A stretch of 64,000 nt of DNA, from positions 744,001-808,000 of the forward strand of contig OY970063.1 of NCBI GenBank assembly GCA_963705275.1, read 5' to 3'. The translations under genes were made by a program, and so were the position numbers. The stretch comes from Fen-1135 sp963705275 (lineage in GTDB: Bacteria > Desulfobacterota > Syntrophia > Syntrophales > UBA2185). The notes under the pieces are model-generated. The model worked only from the letters and a program-made list of their open reading frames with translations, had not been told where the DNA came from and did not search any database. Position 1 is the first letter of the stretch, and each line of letters opens with the position of its first letter. Shown one piece after another: positions 44,087 to 52,537 of the stretch.

Positions 44087-45276
44087 CAGTTTATATCTCC
44101 TCTTATAGCTTCCAACGGCCTGATCCTTCCTGCCTTCCAGGCGGGATAAATGCCGCTAAGAAGGCCGATACCAATGATTGCGGCCAGAGTAATAAAAATA
44201 AGTTTCAGGTCTATGAGTACGAGACCTCCCCCCGGGGCGTAGGGCAAAATACTGCGTATCACCATGTCGGTTACCCGCGCCAGTATCAGCGCCATTATGA
44301 TGCCGAGGACACCTCCGATCATGCAGAGGATCAGGGTCTCGATCCAGATCAGCTTGAAAACGTCCCAGGGCATGGCGCCGACGGTCTTCAGAATGCCAAT
44401 TTCCTGGAATCTTTCCCATACCGACGTTAGGATGGTATTTATTACCCCGACCATCGCTATCAGAATAGCTATGATGGCGATGGAGAGTACCATAACCTTG
44501 GCCGTGGAAATGAGCTTCATGATAGTCTCTTTCACCTGTGCCAGGCTCACTATCTGGACATCGGGAAGTTGATACAGCTTTTCTTCAAGACGACCGCTGT
44601 CAACGCCCTTTAACAGCTTGATGCCTATTGTTGTGATCTCGGCAGGTCTGTTGAATATTTTCTGCGTAGTCTTAAGGGGTATAAAAATTGTCCCATCATC
44701 CTGTGTGCCTGTCCTTTCAAGTATCCCCACCACCTTGAATTCGACATTCTTCTCCGGCATGAGAATCATGTCTCCTACCTCACGCTGTTCAAGTTCCGCT
44801 GCCTCAAAACCCATGACAGCCTCATAGCTGGTCGTATCGGTAAACCAGCCGCCCTGTTTAAATTTAAGAAATGGCTTCATTTCTGCGAAGCTATCCGGTT
44901 CAATGCCGAAGTATCCTGCGATCCCCCCGCTCTCACCCTTGTTCGGATCGAAGACAGCCGTCATAAGAATCGGTGTGACCTTTTCTACCTCAGGCTCCTT
45001 AGCTACATCCTGCATGATGGACTCGTCCATATAGCGGAGGCCTGTACCCCCCTTCAGCATCATGGTGGCGGCCTCATACGGGCAGCCCTTAGCCATAATC
45101 ATCAACTGAAAACCCATGTTGTCCACGTCCTTATTCAGAGCCGTTTCATAGCCGTGGTTAAATCCCAGGAGACTTACAAGCACCCATGAGGATAGCGCTA
45201 TGCCAATCAATGTGAGAAGGCTGCGGATTTTTTTTCGCTGCAGATTTTTTAAAGCCACTTGAAATTTCGTGATCAT
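44086..45276 (-). CDS. ABC transporter permease (FtsX/MacB family) with CPYEAAT motif
   Basis: 396 residues. One N-terminal membrane helix (about 19-40), a large periplasmic MacB-PCD-type domain (about 45-260) and three C-terminal helices (about 265-385), as in FtsX-like permeases. The periplasmic domain contains the motif AKGCPYEAATMMLKGG near residues 62-77. I associate this motif with permeases lying beside NosL-type genes; its cysteine could contact metal. It overlaps both neighbours. Confidence 0.9.
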   Translation of the reverse strand: MITKFQVALKNLQRKKIRSLLTLIGIALSSWVLVSLLGFNHGYETALNKDVDNMGFQLMIMAKGCPYEAATMMLKGGTGLRYMDESIMQDVAKEPEVEKVTPILMTAVFDPNKGESGGIAGYFGIEPDSFAEMKPFLKFKQGGWFTDTTSYEAVMGFEAAELEQREVGDMILMPEKNVEFKVVGILERTGTQDDGTIFIPLKTTQKIFNRPAEITTIGIKLLKGVDSGRLEEKLYQLPDVQIVSLAQVKETIMKLISTAKVMVLSIAIIAILIAMVGVINTILTSVWERFQEIGILKTVGAMPWDVFKLIWIETLILCMIGGVLGIIMALILARVTDMVIRSILPYAPGGGLVLIDLKLIFITLAAIIGIGLLSGIYPAWKAGRIRPLEAIRGDIN

Positions 45277-45599
45277 TTCTGAAAACCTCCCGAAGAAGAT
45301 GAAGACTGAGACGAGGACATAATCTCATCCATAAGCATGAGATTTTCTTCGTGGCCTTGCAGGGCAAATGTGTCTATATCTCCGACTTTGCCAGAGAATC
45401 TCTTTAGATAATGAAAGCTGCGGCTCGGCTTCTGCACCGCCGCATCCGGATTCATCGAGTAGAAGACCGTCTTTTTGATCGCAGCGGAATAGCCGGCAAT
45501 TCCCTGCGCCTCGAAATAGAGGGGCTGATCCAATGCCTGCGCCGCACCGACCGGTGCGAGCAGGGCCAAACATATTATGAGGGCTCTATATATCGAAAT
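45273..45599 (-). CDS. Small exported hypothetical protein, apparent ATT start
   Basis: 108 residues if translation begins at ATT (45599-45597), which has AGGGGG seven bases upstream. This gives a complete signal peptide (SIYRALIICLALL, then APVGAAQA). The first standard start codon (TTG at 45569) would cut the signal peptide to a few residues. The mature part (about 85 residues) is polar and ends in a Ser-rich stretch; no family recognised. It overlaps the YtkA-like gene by 14 bases and the permease by four (ATGA), so it belongs to the transporter complex or its maturation. Confidence 0.65.
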   Translation of the reverse strand: MSIYRALIICLALLAPVGAAQALDQPLYFEAQGIAGYSAAIKKTVFYSMNPDAAVQKPSRSFHYLKRFSGKVGDIDTFALQGHEENLMLMDEIMSSSQSSSSSGGFQK

Positions 45600-46041
45600 T
45601 GTATCTCCCCCTAAAAAAAACCTTTCCGTCCCTTAAGATGGTAAGCCTTATTTCCCAATCGCCCGGCATGACAATATCTATCGGCAAGAGATAGCTCCCT
45701 TTCCTGGAAAGTTGAAACGCCCGGTCGCCTGTTTCATGTGCCCCTCTCATAGACGGCATTCCGGAATCGCCCTTGACCTGGAAAGAAGTGTCTTTTCCCC
45801 CATCCCCTTTGAAAATATCGACCTTCATGATCACCGTCCCCAGTTTTGGCTTCTTGTCGAAGCCATATACCAGGTAATAGCCGCTTCCAATCTGAACCTT
45901 AGCGCCTGGATCAGGCATGGGCGAGTAAGTCTGAGATTGAGTTCCCGAAGCAGCCAAAACATCTTTGCAAAGGGGCAACGGCAGAAGCAATACGATCAGC
46001 AACAGCAGAACAAGAAAGATGCGTCTCTTCATGCAAAGCAT
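45586..46041 (-). CDS. Secreted YtkA/FixH-like domain protein
   Basis: 151 residues from the ATG at 46041, with AGGAGG just upstream (longer frames upstream lack any such site). N-terminal signal anchor (about 5-24), then a small immunoglobulin-like domain. It contains GDSGMPSMRGAHETGD and IVMPGDWEIRLTIL, resembling YtkA-like domains that carry Met/His copper-binding residues. Probably a periplasmic metal-binding partner of the transporter and NosL. Confidence 0.7.
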   Translation of the reverse strand: MLCMKRRIFLVLLLLIVLLLPLPLCKDVLAASGTQSQTYSPMPDPGAKVQIGSGYYLVYGFDKKPKLGTVIMKVDIFKGDGGKDTSFQVKGDSGMPSMRGAHETGDRAFQLSRKGSYLLPIDIVMPGDWEIRLTILRDGKVFFRGRYNFDI

Positions 46042-46402
46042 AGTTCCTCCTTTTGAAGGTAGACTCCTATATTCCCAGTGTAAGAAAATGCACAGAAATT
46101 TGCTATCGGGCAAATCCTGATTTCTGCCTTCTAAAATCCTGATGAATAGTGGAATTATAAGGCAGATTCTGCATATGGATCGTGAGGCGACGCCCATCGA
46201 TACATTCGAGAATGGGAAAAAAGAGGATGGCCGCACCCGCCTGACCAATGTGCTGCCATCTGCTGTTACGTCACGGACAGGGAACAAATGATTCCGTACC
46301 TCTGTTATTGGAGAAACATTTGCAGGGGAAAAACGAAAGAGAATGGCCGATTGTGGATCGCATTGATTAATCCACACCGGCAGCCTCTGGCGCCTTCTTA
46401 CA
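46042..46402. other. Intergenic region
   Basis: About 360 bases between the lipoprotein and the YtkA-like gene. An open frame continues upstream from the latter but has no start signal and no recognisable protein content. Confidence 0.4.
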
Positions 46403-46711
46403 TCACTGGATGCCTCCGCCTATGATCTTTCCGTCTTTGACGATGAAGTAGCGGTGGTAATAGTTCCAACCCAGGGGGTCGCGGATGCGGTAGATAAGTT
46501 TCTCCGCACCATCCGGCTGCAGATCAACCCAGAGGGGGGAGCCGAAGGTATCCGTTATAGCCCTGACTTGGTCGGGCTTGTCCGCATAGTAGAGCTTGTC
46601 AAGCGAGCAGGCGGATATTCCACACCACAGCATAATCATAATGATGATGGCACCTGTCCATCTAAATGTTCTCCTTCGTCGGTATTTCTCCATACTTTGT
46701 CCTTTTGTCAT
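46403..46711 (-). CDS. Small lipoprotein upstream of the NosL/ABC cluster
   Basis: 102 residues from the ATG at 46711, which has GGAGG five bases upstream. Basic N terminus (KYRRRRTFRW), hydrophobic stretch, lipobox ISAC (Cys35) and a 67-residue mature domain with PLWVDLQPDGAEKLIYRI and GWNYYHRYFIVKDGKIIGGG. No named family. The frame stays open upstream as far as a TGA at 46799-46801, beyond which a short ORF lies in the same frame. Confidence 0.65.
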   Translation of the reverse strand: MTKGQSMEKYRRRRTFRWTGAIIIMIMLWCGISACSLDKLYYADKPDQVRAITDTFGSPLWVDLQPDGAEKLIYRIRDPLGWNYYHRYFIVKDGKIIGGGIQ

Positions 46712-46798
46712 TTTTTCCTCCAGTTCTGAATCCAATGGAAGCTTTTCCCATGAATTGACAGGAAGAATGAGACTGCTGTAGATCCGCACTGGGGGTTC

Positions 46799-46843
46799 TC
46801 AAAGGGAGCATCCCCTGCAATCGACATATCCCACCAGTCCCAT
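46799..46843 (-). CDS. Possible leader peptide MGLVGYVDCRGCSL
   Basis: 14 codons, ATG with TAGGAG seven bases before it, ending in TGA. It follows the promoter at 46863-46891 by about 20 bases and contains C-x2-C (CRGC). The TGA is in frame with the downstream lipoprotein gene. It could be a regulatory leader peptide or, less likely, the N terminus of a protein read through UGA as selenocysteine. Confidence 0.3.
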   Translation of the reverse strand: MGLVGYVDCRGCSL

Positions 46844-46860
46844 GATAAAGCTCCTATAGA

Positions 46861-46898
46861 GTAAAGTAACAAACTGCCCAATTCTTGACAATAACAAA
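46861..46898 (-). repeat. 38-bp shared promoter element, copy B
   Basis: Second copy of the element at 42370-42407. The conserved part reaches from the -35 flank through the spacer to the -10. Confidence 0.6.
46863..46891 (-). promoter_or_regulatory. Promoter of the NosL/ABC cluster
   Basis: TTGTCA (46891-46886), a 17-base spacer and TACTTT (46868-46863) on the minus strand. Confidence 0.5.
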
Positions 46899-47204
46899 GT
46901 GTGTGACACCGCACACCGCAAGAACTAGGGCCTTTACTATAAACGTAGCAATGAAGTCACACTGACAGGCCAGGCTCACCTGAAACCGCATCTTAATATG
47001 GTGATACAACCCAAGTTCACAAGATGGAAACCGGGTGCAGCTCTCATTGACTTTTTTGATCTGATCCATGGAGAAAGCACGTTCTCGAAGCGAAGCAGCG
47101 GTTCATCTAACAGATTCAATATTGCATGAGACGAAAATTCTCCGCTTGAAATGATCAGACTAAATTTGTTAGCATTCTTCTTTCTCAAAAGGATCACGAG
47201 TTCT

Positions 47205-47633
47205 ATGAGGATACTTTGTCTCGATTACGGCAGTAAGAGAATAGGGGTCGCCGTTTGTGATGAGCTTGGCATGACGGCCCAGGGGCTCGCCACCATCACC
47301 CGAAAGAATCGCCGGCAGACTCTGGAAGATATTGCCGGATTCATCAGGACTTACAATGTGGAGAAAATCGTCATCGGCTATCCCATAAGGCTTGACGGCA
47401 GCGAAGGCATTCAGTGCGAAAAAATCAGCAATTTTGCTTCCATATTGGAATCCGCTTTCTCTCTGCCTGTTATCAAATGGGATGAAGCGCTTTCAACAAA
47501 GGAGGCGGAAGAAATTCTCATTCGGGCTAACATCGCAAGAAGGAAGAGAAGAAATATAGTGGATAAGCTCGCCGCCAGTTTGATTCTCCAGGGATATCTG
47601 GATGACCAGGAACGCCGCAACAAGGCGCAGTAG
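47205..47633 (+). CDS. ruvX: Holliday junction resolvase-like protein RuvX (YqgF)
   Basis: 142 residues from the ATG at 47205, which gives the normal start MRILCLDYGSKRIGVA. RNase H-fold motifs: LDYGSKRIG (first acidic residue), VIGYPIRLDGSEG, WDEALST (second acidic residue) and DKLAASLILQ (third). The family acts in pre-16S rRNA processing and possibly recombination. It lies 20 bases before mltG. Confidence 0.9.
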   Translation: MRILCLDYGSKRIGVAVCDELGMTAQGLATITRKNRRQTLEDIAGFIRTYNVEKIVIGYPIRLDGSEGIQCEKISNFASILESAFSLPVIKWDEALSTKEAEEILIRANIARRKRRNIVDKLAASLILQGYLDDQERRNKAQ

Positions 47634-47653
47634 TTATCAGGCGGATCAATTGT

Positions 47654-48676
47654 ATGAGAATCAGAACTACAAACCCTAAACACAGAAAAAGCCCCGCCAT
47701 CATCTTAATGGTCATAATCTTTTTCGTTCTGTTGGCGGGTCTCTACTATGCCGTGAGTCCCACTGACCGTCGCAACGAGATCGTCACAGTTGATATTCCG
47801 AGAGGGACCAGTTTCCTCCGATCAGTTGACCTGCTTGAGGATGCGGGGTTGATAAAGAATAAATATCTGTTTTATGCGCTAGTGATCGCAAGAAATGCGC
47901 AGGGCAACATCAGGGCGGGTGAGTATGAACTATCATCATCTATGTCACCGCTGGATATCATCAATAAGCTGGTAAAGGGCGATATTATCTCGTACAAGGT
48001 TACCATTCCCGAGGATTTCACGGTAATGGAGATTGCGGCTCGTCTGGCATCTTACAAATTAGTCGACGAAAAGGCATTTGTGTCCGTTTCCGAAGATGCA
48101 AAGTTCATTGCCTCATTAGGCATAGAGGGTAGGACCGCCGAAGGATATCTGTATCCCGATACATACATATTTGACAAATCGATGGGCGCAAAAGACATAA
48201 TCAGAATCATGGTTAATCATTTCTGGAAATCATTTACCCATGAGATGCAAGAAAGGGCAGAAGAACTTGGTATGACGATACCCCAGGTTGTTACTCTTGC
48301 TTCCATAATCGGCAAGGAATCGGGATTTAGGGATGAAAAACCCTTAATATCAGCTGTTTTTTATAATAGACTAAAGAAAAGGATGAGACTTCAAAGCGAT
48401 CCTACGGCTGTTTATGATCTCAGGTCTATTACAAGGGTCGTAAAGAGAAAACACCTTCTTAGAGGGACACCGTATAATACATATGTAATAGACGGATTGC
48501 CTCCCGGCCCTATTGCAAATCCGGCGATCGATTCATTGCAGGCGGCCCTCTACCCTGCCTCTGTCAATTACCTTTACTTCGTTTCCAATAACGACGGCTC
48601 CCACAACTTCTCATCCAGCCTCTCCGCTCATAACAGGGCAGTCACAAAATATCAAATTGACAGAAAAAAAGAGTGA
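47654..48676 (+). CDS. mltG: Endolytic transglycosylase MltG
   Basis: 340 residues: one N-terminal membrane helix (about 14-33), a LysM-like segment and the YceG catalytic domain. The core motif is ASIIGKESG, with the conserved glutamate at 222; many homologues carry an additional Glu where this protein has Gly220. NRLKKRMRLQSDPTAVYDL and LPPGPIANP complete the family pattern. It cuts nascent glycan strands in the periplasm and so sets chain length, fitting its place directly before the dcw cluster. Confidence 0.92.
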   Translation: MRIRTTNPKHRKSPAIILMVIIFFVLLAGLYYAVSPTDRRNEIVTVDIPRGTSFLRSVDLLEDAGLIKNKYLFYALVIARNAQGNIRAGEYELSSSMSPLDIINKLVKGDIISYKVTIPEDFTVMEIAARLASYKLVDEKAFVSVSEDAKFIASLGIEGRTAEGYLYPDTYIFDKSMGAKDIIRIMVNHFWKSFTHEMQERAEELGMTIPQVVTLASIIGKESGFRDEKPLISAVFYNRLKKRMRLQSDPTAVYDLRSITRVVKRKHLLRGTPYNTYVIDGLPPGPIANPAIDSLQAALYPASVNYLYFVSNNDGSHNFSSSLSAHNRAVTKYQIDRKKE

Positions 48677-48684
48677 TTTTTTTC

Positions 48685-48713
48685 TTGACAAACAAATTTT
48701 CCCTCCTTATAGT
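48685..48713 (+). promoter_or_regulatory. Main promoter of the dcw cluster
   Basis: TTGACA at 48685-48690, exactly 17 bases, TATAGT at 48708-48713; the best promoter in the window. Transcription would start near 48720. Confidence 0.75.
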
Positions 48714-48721
48714 TAGGCCAA

Positions 48722-48747
48722 GTGGAGTAAAGTGGCTTATTGTGGAG
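48722..48747 (+). promoter_or_regulatory. MraZ operator: three GTGG repeats
   Basis: GTGGAG (48722), GTGGCT (48732) and GTGGAG (48742) at exact 10-bp spacing between the promoter and mraZ. MraZ proteins bind short direct repeats of this kind in front of their own operon. The last repeat also provides the GGAGG of the mraZ ribosome-binding site. Confidence 0.7.
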
Positions 48748-48757
48748 GGAAACCATC

Positions 48758-49204
48758 TTGTCCGTCTTCAGAGGTCAACATTATCATTCGATAGATGCCA
48801 AAGGCCGGATCATCTTTCCCGCAAGACTGCGGGAAGTCTTCGCCGAGAAATATGACAACAGACTGGTTGTTACAAATTGGGACACCTACCTGATGGTCTT
48901 TCCCTATGACGAATGGCGGATTCTCGAGGAAAAGATCAGTCATCAGTCACTATTCAGAAAAGAAGTCAGGGCCTTTCAGCGTTTTTTCATGTCCGGCGCA
49001 GTTGATTGTTCCTTCGACAATCAGGGCAGAATTCTCATTCCTCCCAGCCTTAGAGAATATGCGGGTCTTGAGAAAGATATAGTTCTGGCAGGCATGATCA
49101 AGGTCATAGAGATATGGAGCAAAGAACGTTTCGATGAAGAGATGAAGAAAAGCGCAATCGATATCGACAGCTTCAGTAAATATATGGCCGATCTGGGAAT
49201 ATAG
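48758..49204 (+). CDS. mraZ: Transcriptional regulator MraZ
   Basis: 148 residues from a TTG start at 48758 (GGAGG nine bases upstream), giving the usual N terminus SVFRGQHYHSIDAKGR. Two SpoVT/AbrB-like halves, each with the D-x-x-G-R motif: DAKGRIIFP and DNQGRILIP. It forms rings that bind the upstream repeats and control the dcw operon. Confidence 0.95.
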   Translation: MSVFRGQHYHSIDAKGRIIFPARLREVFAEKYDNRLVVTNWDTYLMVFPYDEWRILEEKISHQSLFRKEVRAFQRFFMSGAVDCSFDNQGRILIPPSLREYAGLEKDIVLAGMIKVIEIWSKERFDEEMKKSAIDIDSFSKYMADLGI

Positions 49205-49219
49205 AAAAAGGCCCATGCA

Positions 49220-50155
49220 ATGTGCTCTTTCCATATACCCGTCATGCAGAGAGAAGTTGTTGAGACCCTCAGATGCCGTCCGGGAGGCATCTATGTTGAT
49301 GGGACTGTGGGAGGGGGAGGACACGCCGGCGAGATCCTTCGACATACCGCGCCAGACGGGTTAGTGATAGGAATGGACGTCGATGATGATGCCCTCCGGG
49401 AATCGGAAGAACGATTAAGGCCCTTTGGCCACAGAAAGATTCTCGTGAAGGGCAATTTCTCAGATATAGATTCAATCTTAGAATCTTTGAATATCAGAGA
49501 AGTCGACGGCATCCTGCTCGATTTGGGCGTATCTGCTCATCAGCTGAAAACAGCCCACAGGGGCTTCAGCTTTTTTTTGAATGCTGCACTCGATATGCGC
49601 ATGGATCAGGGCCGAGGTCTTTCTGCTTACGATATTGTCAACACATTTCCGGAAAAAGAACTGGAGAGGATCATTAAGGATTTTGGCGAGGAGATAATGG
49701 CACGAAGAATTGTAAAGATGATCTCCATGCGAAGAAAGGCATCTCCCATCAAGACAACGGCAGAGCTTGCCGATGTTATTGTCAAAGCCTTACCCTCCTC
49801 ACTCAAGACAAAGAAGATTCATCCCGCGACCCGAACTTTCCAAGCAATCAGAATATATGTCAATAACGAGCTTCTGAATCTTGATGAAGCCATCAATCGC
49901 GGGGTGGATGTACTGAGGAAATCGGGGCGCTTTTCCATCATATCGTTTCACTCCCTGGAAGATAGGATTGTTAAAGACGGCTTTCGCTCCTGGGAGAAGG
50001 GGTGCATCTGCCCCCCGTCCTTGCCCGTGTGCGCCTGTCATAGAAAAGCCAAGTTGAAGATATTGACCAGAAAACCGATAACACCCGCGGCTTCTGAAAT
50101 TGAATGTAATCCGCAGGCAAGAAGCGCCAAGCTAAGAACGGCCGAGAGGATTTAG
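49220..50155 (+). CDS. rsmH: 16S rRNA (cytosine(1402)-N4)-methyltransferase RsmH
   Basis: 311 residues. HIPVM near the N terminus, SAM-binding DGTVGGGGHA (27-36), LLDLGVSAHQL and FHSLEDRIVK are all diagnostic. Methylates C1402 of 16S rRNA. It follows mraZ by 15 bases. Confidence 0.96.
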   Translation: MCSFHIPVMQREVVETLRCRPGGIYVDGTVGGGGHAGEILRHTAPDGLVIGMDVDDDALRESEERLRPFGHRKILVKGNFSDIDSILESLNIREVDGILLDLGVSAHQLKTAHRGFSFFLNAALDMRMDQGRGLSAYDIVNTFPEKELERIIKDFGEEIMARRIVKMISMRRKASPIKTTAELADVIVKALPSSLKTKKIHPATRTFQAIRIYVNNELLNLDEAINRGVDVLRKSGRFSIISFHSLEDRIVKDGFRSWEKGCICPPSLPVCACHRKAKLKILTRKPITPAASEIECNPQARSAKLRTAERI

Positions 50156-50158
50156 AAA

Positions 50159-50518
50159 ATGCAGTCGGAAGAGGTCATACACGGAAATGTCTGCGATGTA
50201 GAGAAGGTCTCCACTCAGATAAAATATTCGAATTTTATCTTTGTCACTTTAGTGCTCATGGCGGTCGCCCTTTTCTATGTCTGGTCACATATCCGTATGA
50301 CAGAGCTGGAGTACATGGTTGCGGCGGAAATGAGTATAAAGGAAAAACTTGTCGAGGAACAGACGAAGTTGAAGGTTGAGATCGCAACCTTGAAATCACC
50401 GCAGCGACTTGAGGCAATAGCAAAGGAGCAACTGCAGATGACGTATCCAGCGAGGGACCAGGTCATAACCCTCAATAACGATGATGCGGCAGGCGCCAAT
50501 AAAACCGGTCCCCAATAA
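50159..50518 (+). CDS. ftsL: Cell division protein FtsL
   Basis: 119 residues: cytoplasmic tail, one membrane helix (about 25-43) and a periplasmic leucine-zipper-like coiled coil with LKSPQRLEAIAKEQLQM, typical of FtsL/DivIC. Position between rsmH and ftsI supports the name. Good ribosome-binding site (GAGAGG). Confidence 0.85.
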   Translation: MQSEEVIHGNVCDVEKVSTQIKYSNFIFVTLVLMAVALFYVWSHIRMTELEYMVAAEMSIKEKLVEEQTKLKVEIATLKSPQRLEAIAKEQLQMTYPARDQVITLNNDDAAGANKTGPQ

Positions 50519-50533
50519 TCAGGGAGTGAAGCT

Positions 50534-52528
50534 ATGAAGAGCGAATCAAGAAAATGGCTGAAATTCAGGATTGTAACGGTACTGGTATTTTTCTTGGTGC
50601 TTTTCATCGCCCTCATATCGAGGGCGTTCCAGATTCAGGTGCTTTCCGGAAAACTCCTAAAAACCCTTGCGGAGAGGCAACACATAAAGACGCTGCAGAT
50701 TGAGCCGGAGAGGGGCATTATTTTTGATCGCAACGGCGAGAAACTCGCGGCAAGCACTATGGTCAGCTCCGTCTTTGCCGACCCCTCGAAGATAAGCAAT
50801 TCTTCTGAAGTCGCCGAATTATTGGCTCCGATTCTTAATATAGACAAGGAAACTATTACAAAGAAGCTGTCAGGCTCAAAAAATTTCTGCTGGTTAGCGA
50901 GAAAAGTTCCCCCGGACCAAGCTAGCAGAATAGAGGCCCTGAATATCGATAATGTCTTCCTGATTAAGGAACCGAAACGCTTTTATCCAAACGGGGAACT
51001 TGCCGGCCGTCTTATCGGCTTCGTAGGATTGGACTATACCGGACTCGAGGGACTGGAGCTCGGATATGATAGCTACTTGAAGGCAACGCCGGAAAAGCTG
51101 ATCTGGGCGCGAGATGCAAGGGGAAGCCGGTTGTATCCGCGGATTGAAAAACCCGTCGTGCAGCAAGAAGAAGGGTATAATCTCATTTTGACAATCGACG
51201 GCCGCATCCAGCATATCGTTGAATCGAATCTGCAGGAAGCGATTACTGCGAAAGGCGCAAAGGGCGGCTTCGTAGTCGTTATGGACCCCAAGACCGGTGA
51301 AATACTTGCCCTTGCCGATCAACCGGGCTTTGATCCAAATAAATTTTCCAGCTACAATCTCGGCAAAGGAAAAAATAAGGTTATTACTGATTGTTTCGAT
51401 CCGGGCTCAACCTTCAAGCCTTTTCTTGCAGCGGGCGCCCTCGAGGAAGGCATAGTCAAGGAAACGGACAGGTTTAACTGTGAAAATGGAACATATGCGG
51501 TGTCAGACAGGACTTTCCATGAGGCAAATAAGAAAAGGTATGGGTCTCTTACCTTCCATGATGTGCTGAAGTATTCGAGCAATATCGGATGCGTCAAGAT
51601 CTCTGAAAAGTTGAAGAAAGAAAGATTCTACCATTATATTAAACAATTTGGCTTCGGCTCAAAGACGGGTATCGATCTTCCCGGCGAGGTCAGCGGGCTC
51701 TTGAGGCCCCAGCAAAGCTGGACAAGGGTTGATACGTCAACTATCGCCTTCGGCCAAGGCGTCTCCGTCACTGCTATTCAGCTTATCACAGCCCTCTCTG
51801 CCATAGCAAATGACGGCATGCTGATGAAGCCCCATATAGTACGCGCAGTTGTCGACAAGCAGGGACAGATTATCAAGAAAGTCACGCCCACCCCTGTGAG
51901 ACAGGTCGTATCGCCGAAAACGGCGAAAAGGCTGACGGCCATCCTGAAGGATGTAGTCGGAGATGACGATGGAACCGGCAAGAAGGCCCAGATCCCTAAT
52001 GTCGCCGTGGCAGGCAAAACGGGAACTTCCCAAAAGTTCGATTTTTCCCGACGTGTCTATTCATCTGAAAGGGTACGTACCTCCTTCATGGGATTTTTCC
52101 CCGCCGAAGATCCGCAGGTGGCCATTCTGGTGACACTCGATGAGCCGCAGAGGGATAAATGGGGCGGATTGGCCGCAGCTCCCATTTTCAAAAATATTGG
52201 CGAACAGATCTTGACATGTTTCAAAACAGATATTAAGAAAGCACCCCTCCCCGTTCTTGAGGAGGAAAAAACGAACAGTATTAGATTAAAGCTTGTGTCT
52301 GCACCTCAAATAATTAGCAGGCACAGCGATATGGAAAATGACATGGATGAGCCCCTCATGCCGGATTTCACCGGAATGACCATGAGAGATGTACTGAAGA
52401 AGGCGAGGGAAAAGGGGCTTGATATAAAAGTAGCGGGTACCGGCTGGGCAGTCAGTCAGGAGCCTAAGTCCGGTACGCCCATACTTAATCATCGATCCTG
52501 CGCTGTTTCTTTCAGCACGGGATATTGA
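50534..52528 (+). CDS. ftsI: Septal penicillin-binding protein FtsI (PBP3) with PASTA domain
   Basis: 664 residues. Membrane anchor (about 12-31), PBP dimerisation domain (about 55-210) and transpeptidase domain with Ser292 in GSTFKPF, SSN (348-350) and KTG (495-497). The C terminus adds a PASTA-like domain (about 603-664; MPDFTGMTMRDVLKKA), more usual in Gram-positive or SpoVD-like proteins but also seen in deltaproteobacterial FtsI. It cross-links septal peptidoglycan with FtsW. Confidence 0.94.
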   Translation: MKSESRKWLKFRIVTVLVFFLVLFIALISRAFQIQVLSGKLLKTLAERQHIKTLQIEPERGIIFDRNGEKLAASTMVSSVFADPSKISNSSEVAELLAPILNIDKETITKKLSGSKNFCWLARKVPPDQASRIEALNIDNVFLIKEPKRFYPNGELAGRLIGFVGLDYTGLEGLELGYDSYLKATPEKLIWARDARGSRLYPRIEKPVVQQEEGYNLILTIDGRIQHIVESNLQEAITAKGAKGGFVVVMDPKTGEILALADQPGFDPNKFSSYNLGKGKNKVITDCFDPGSTFKPFLAAGALEEGIVKETDRFNCENGTYAVSDRTFHEANKKRYGSLTFHDVLKYSSNIGCVKISEKLKKERFYHYIKQFGFGSKTGIDLPGEVSGLLRPQQSWTRVDTSTIAFGQGVSVTAIQLITALSAIANDGMLMKPHIVRAVVDKQGQIIKKVTPTPVRQVVSPKTAKRLTAILKDVVGDDDGTGKKAQIPNVAVAGKTGTSQKFDFSRRVYSSERVRTSFMGFFPAEDPQVAILVTLDEPQRDKWGGLAAAPIFKNIGEQILTCFKTDIKKAPLPVLEEEKTNSIRLKLVSAPQIISRHSDMENDMDEPLMPDFTGMTMRDVLKKAREKGLDIKVAGTGWAVSQEPKSGTPILNHRSCAVSFSTGY

Positions 52529-52537
52529 GGAACCAAT

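Larger units (their letters stand above)
46844..47204. other. Intergenic region between divergent units
   Basis: About 360 bases. Contains the NosL-cluster promoter and 38-bp element copy B near the left end. No gene is recognised, and no strong promoter for ruvX. Confidence 0.45.

Noticed and set aside
46042..46377. N-terminal extension of the YtkA-like protein
   Set aside because: A longer open frame exists, but the ATG at 46041 has the ribosome-binding site and begins a proper signal sequence.
46750..46801. SECIS element for UGA at 46799-46801
   Set aside because: Only short, imperfect stems can be drawn after the TGA and none has the expected apical loop at the right distance, so selenocysteine is kept only as a remote option.
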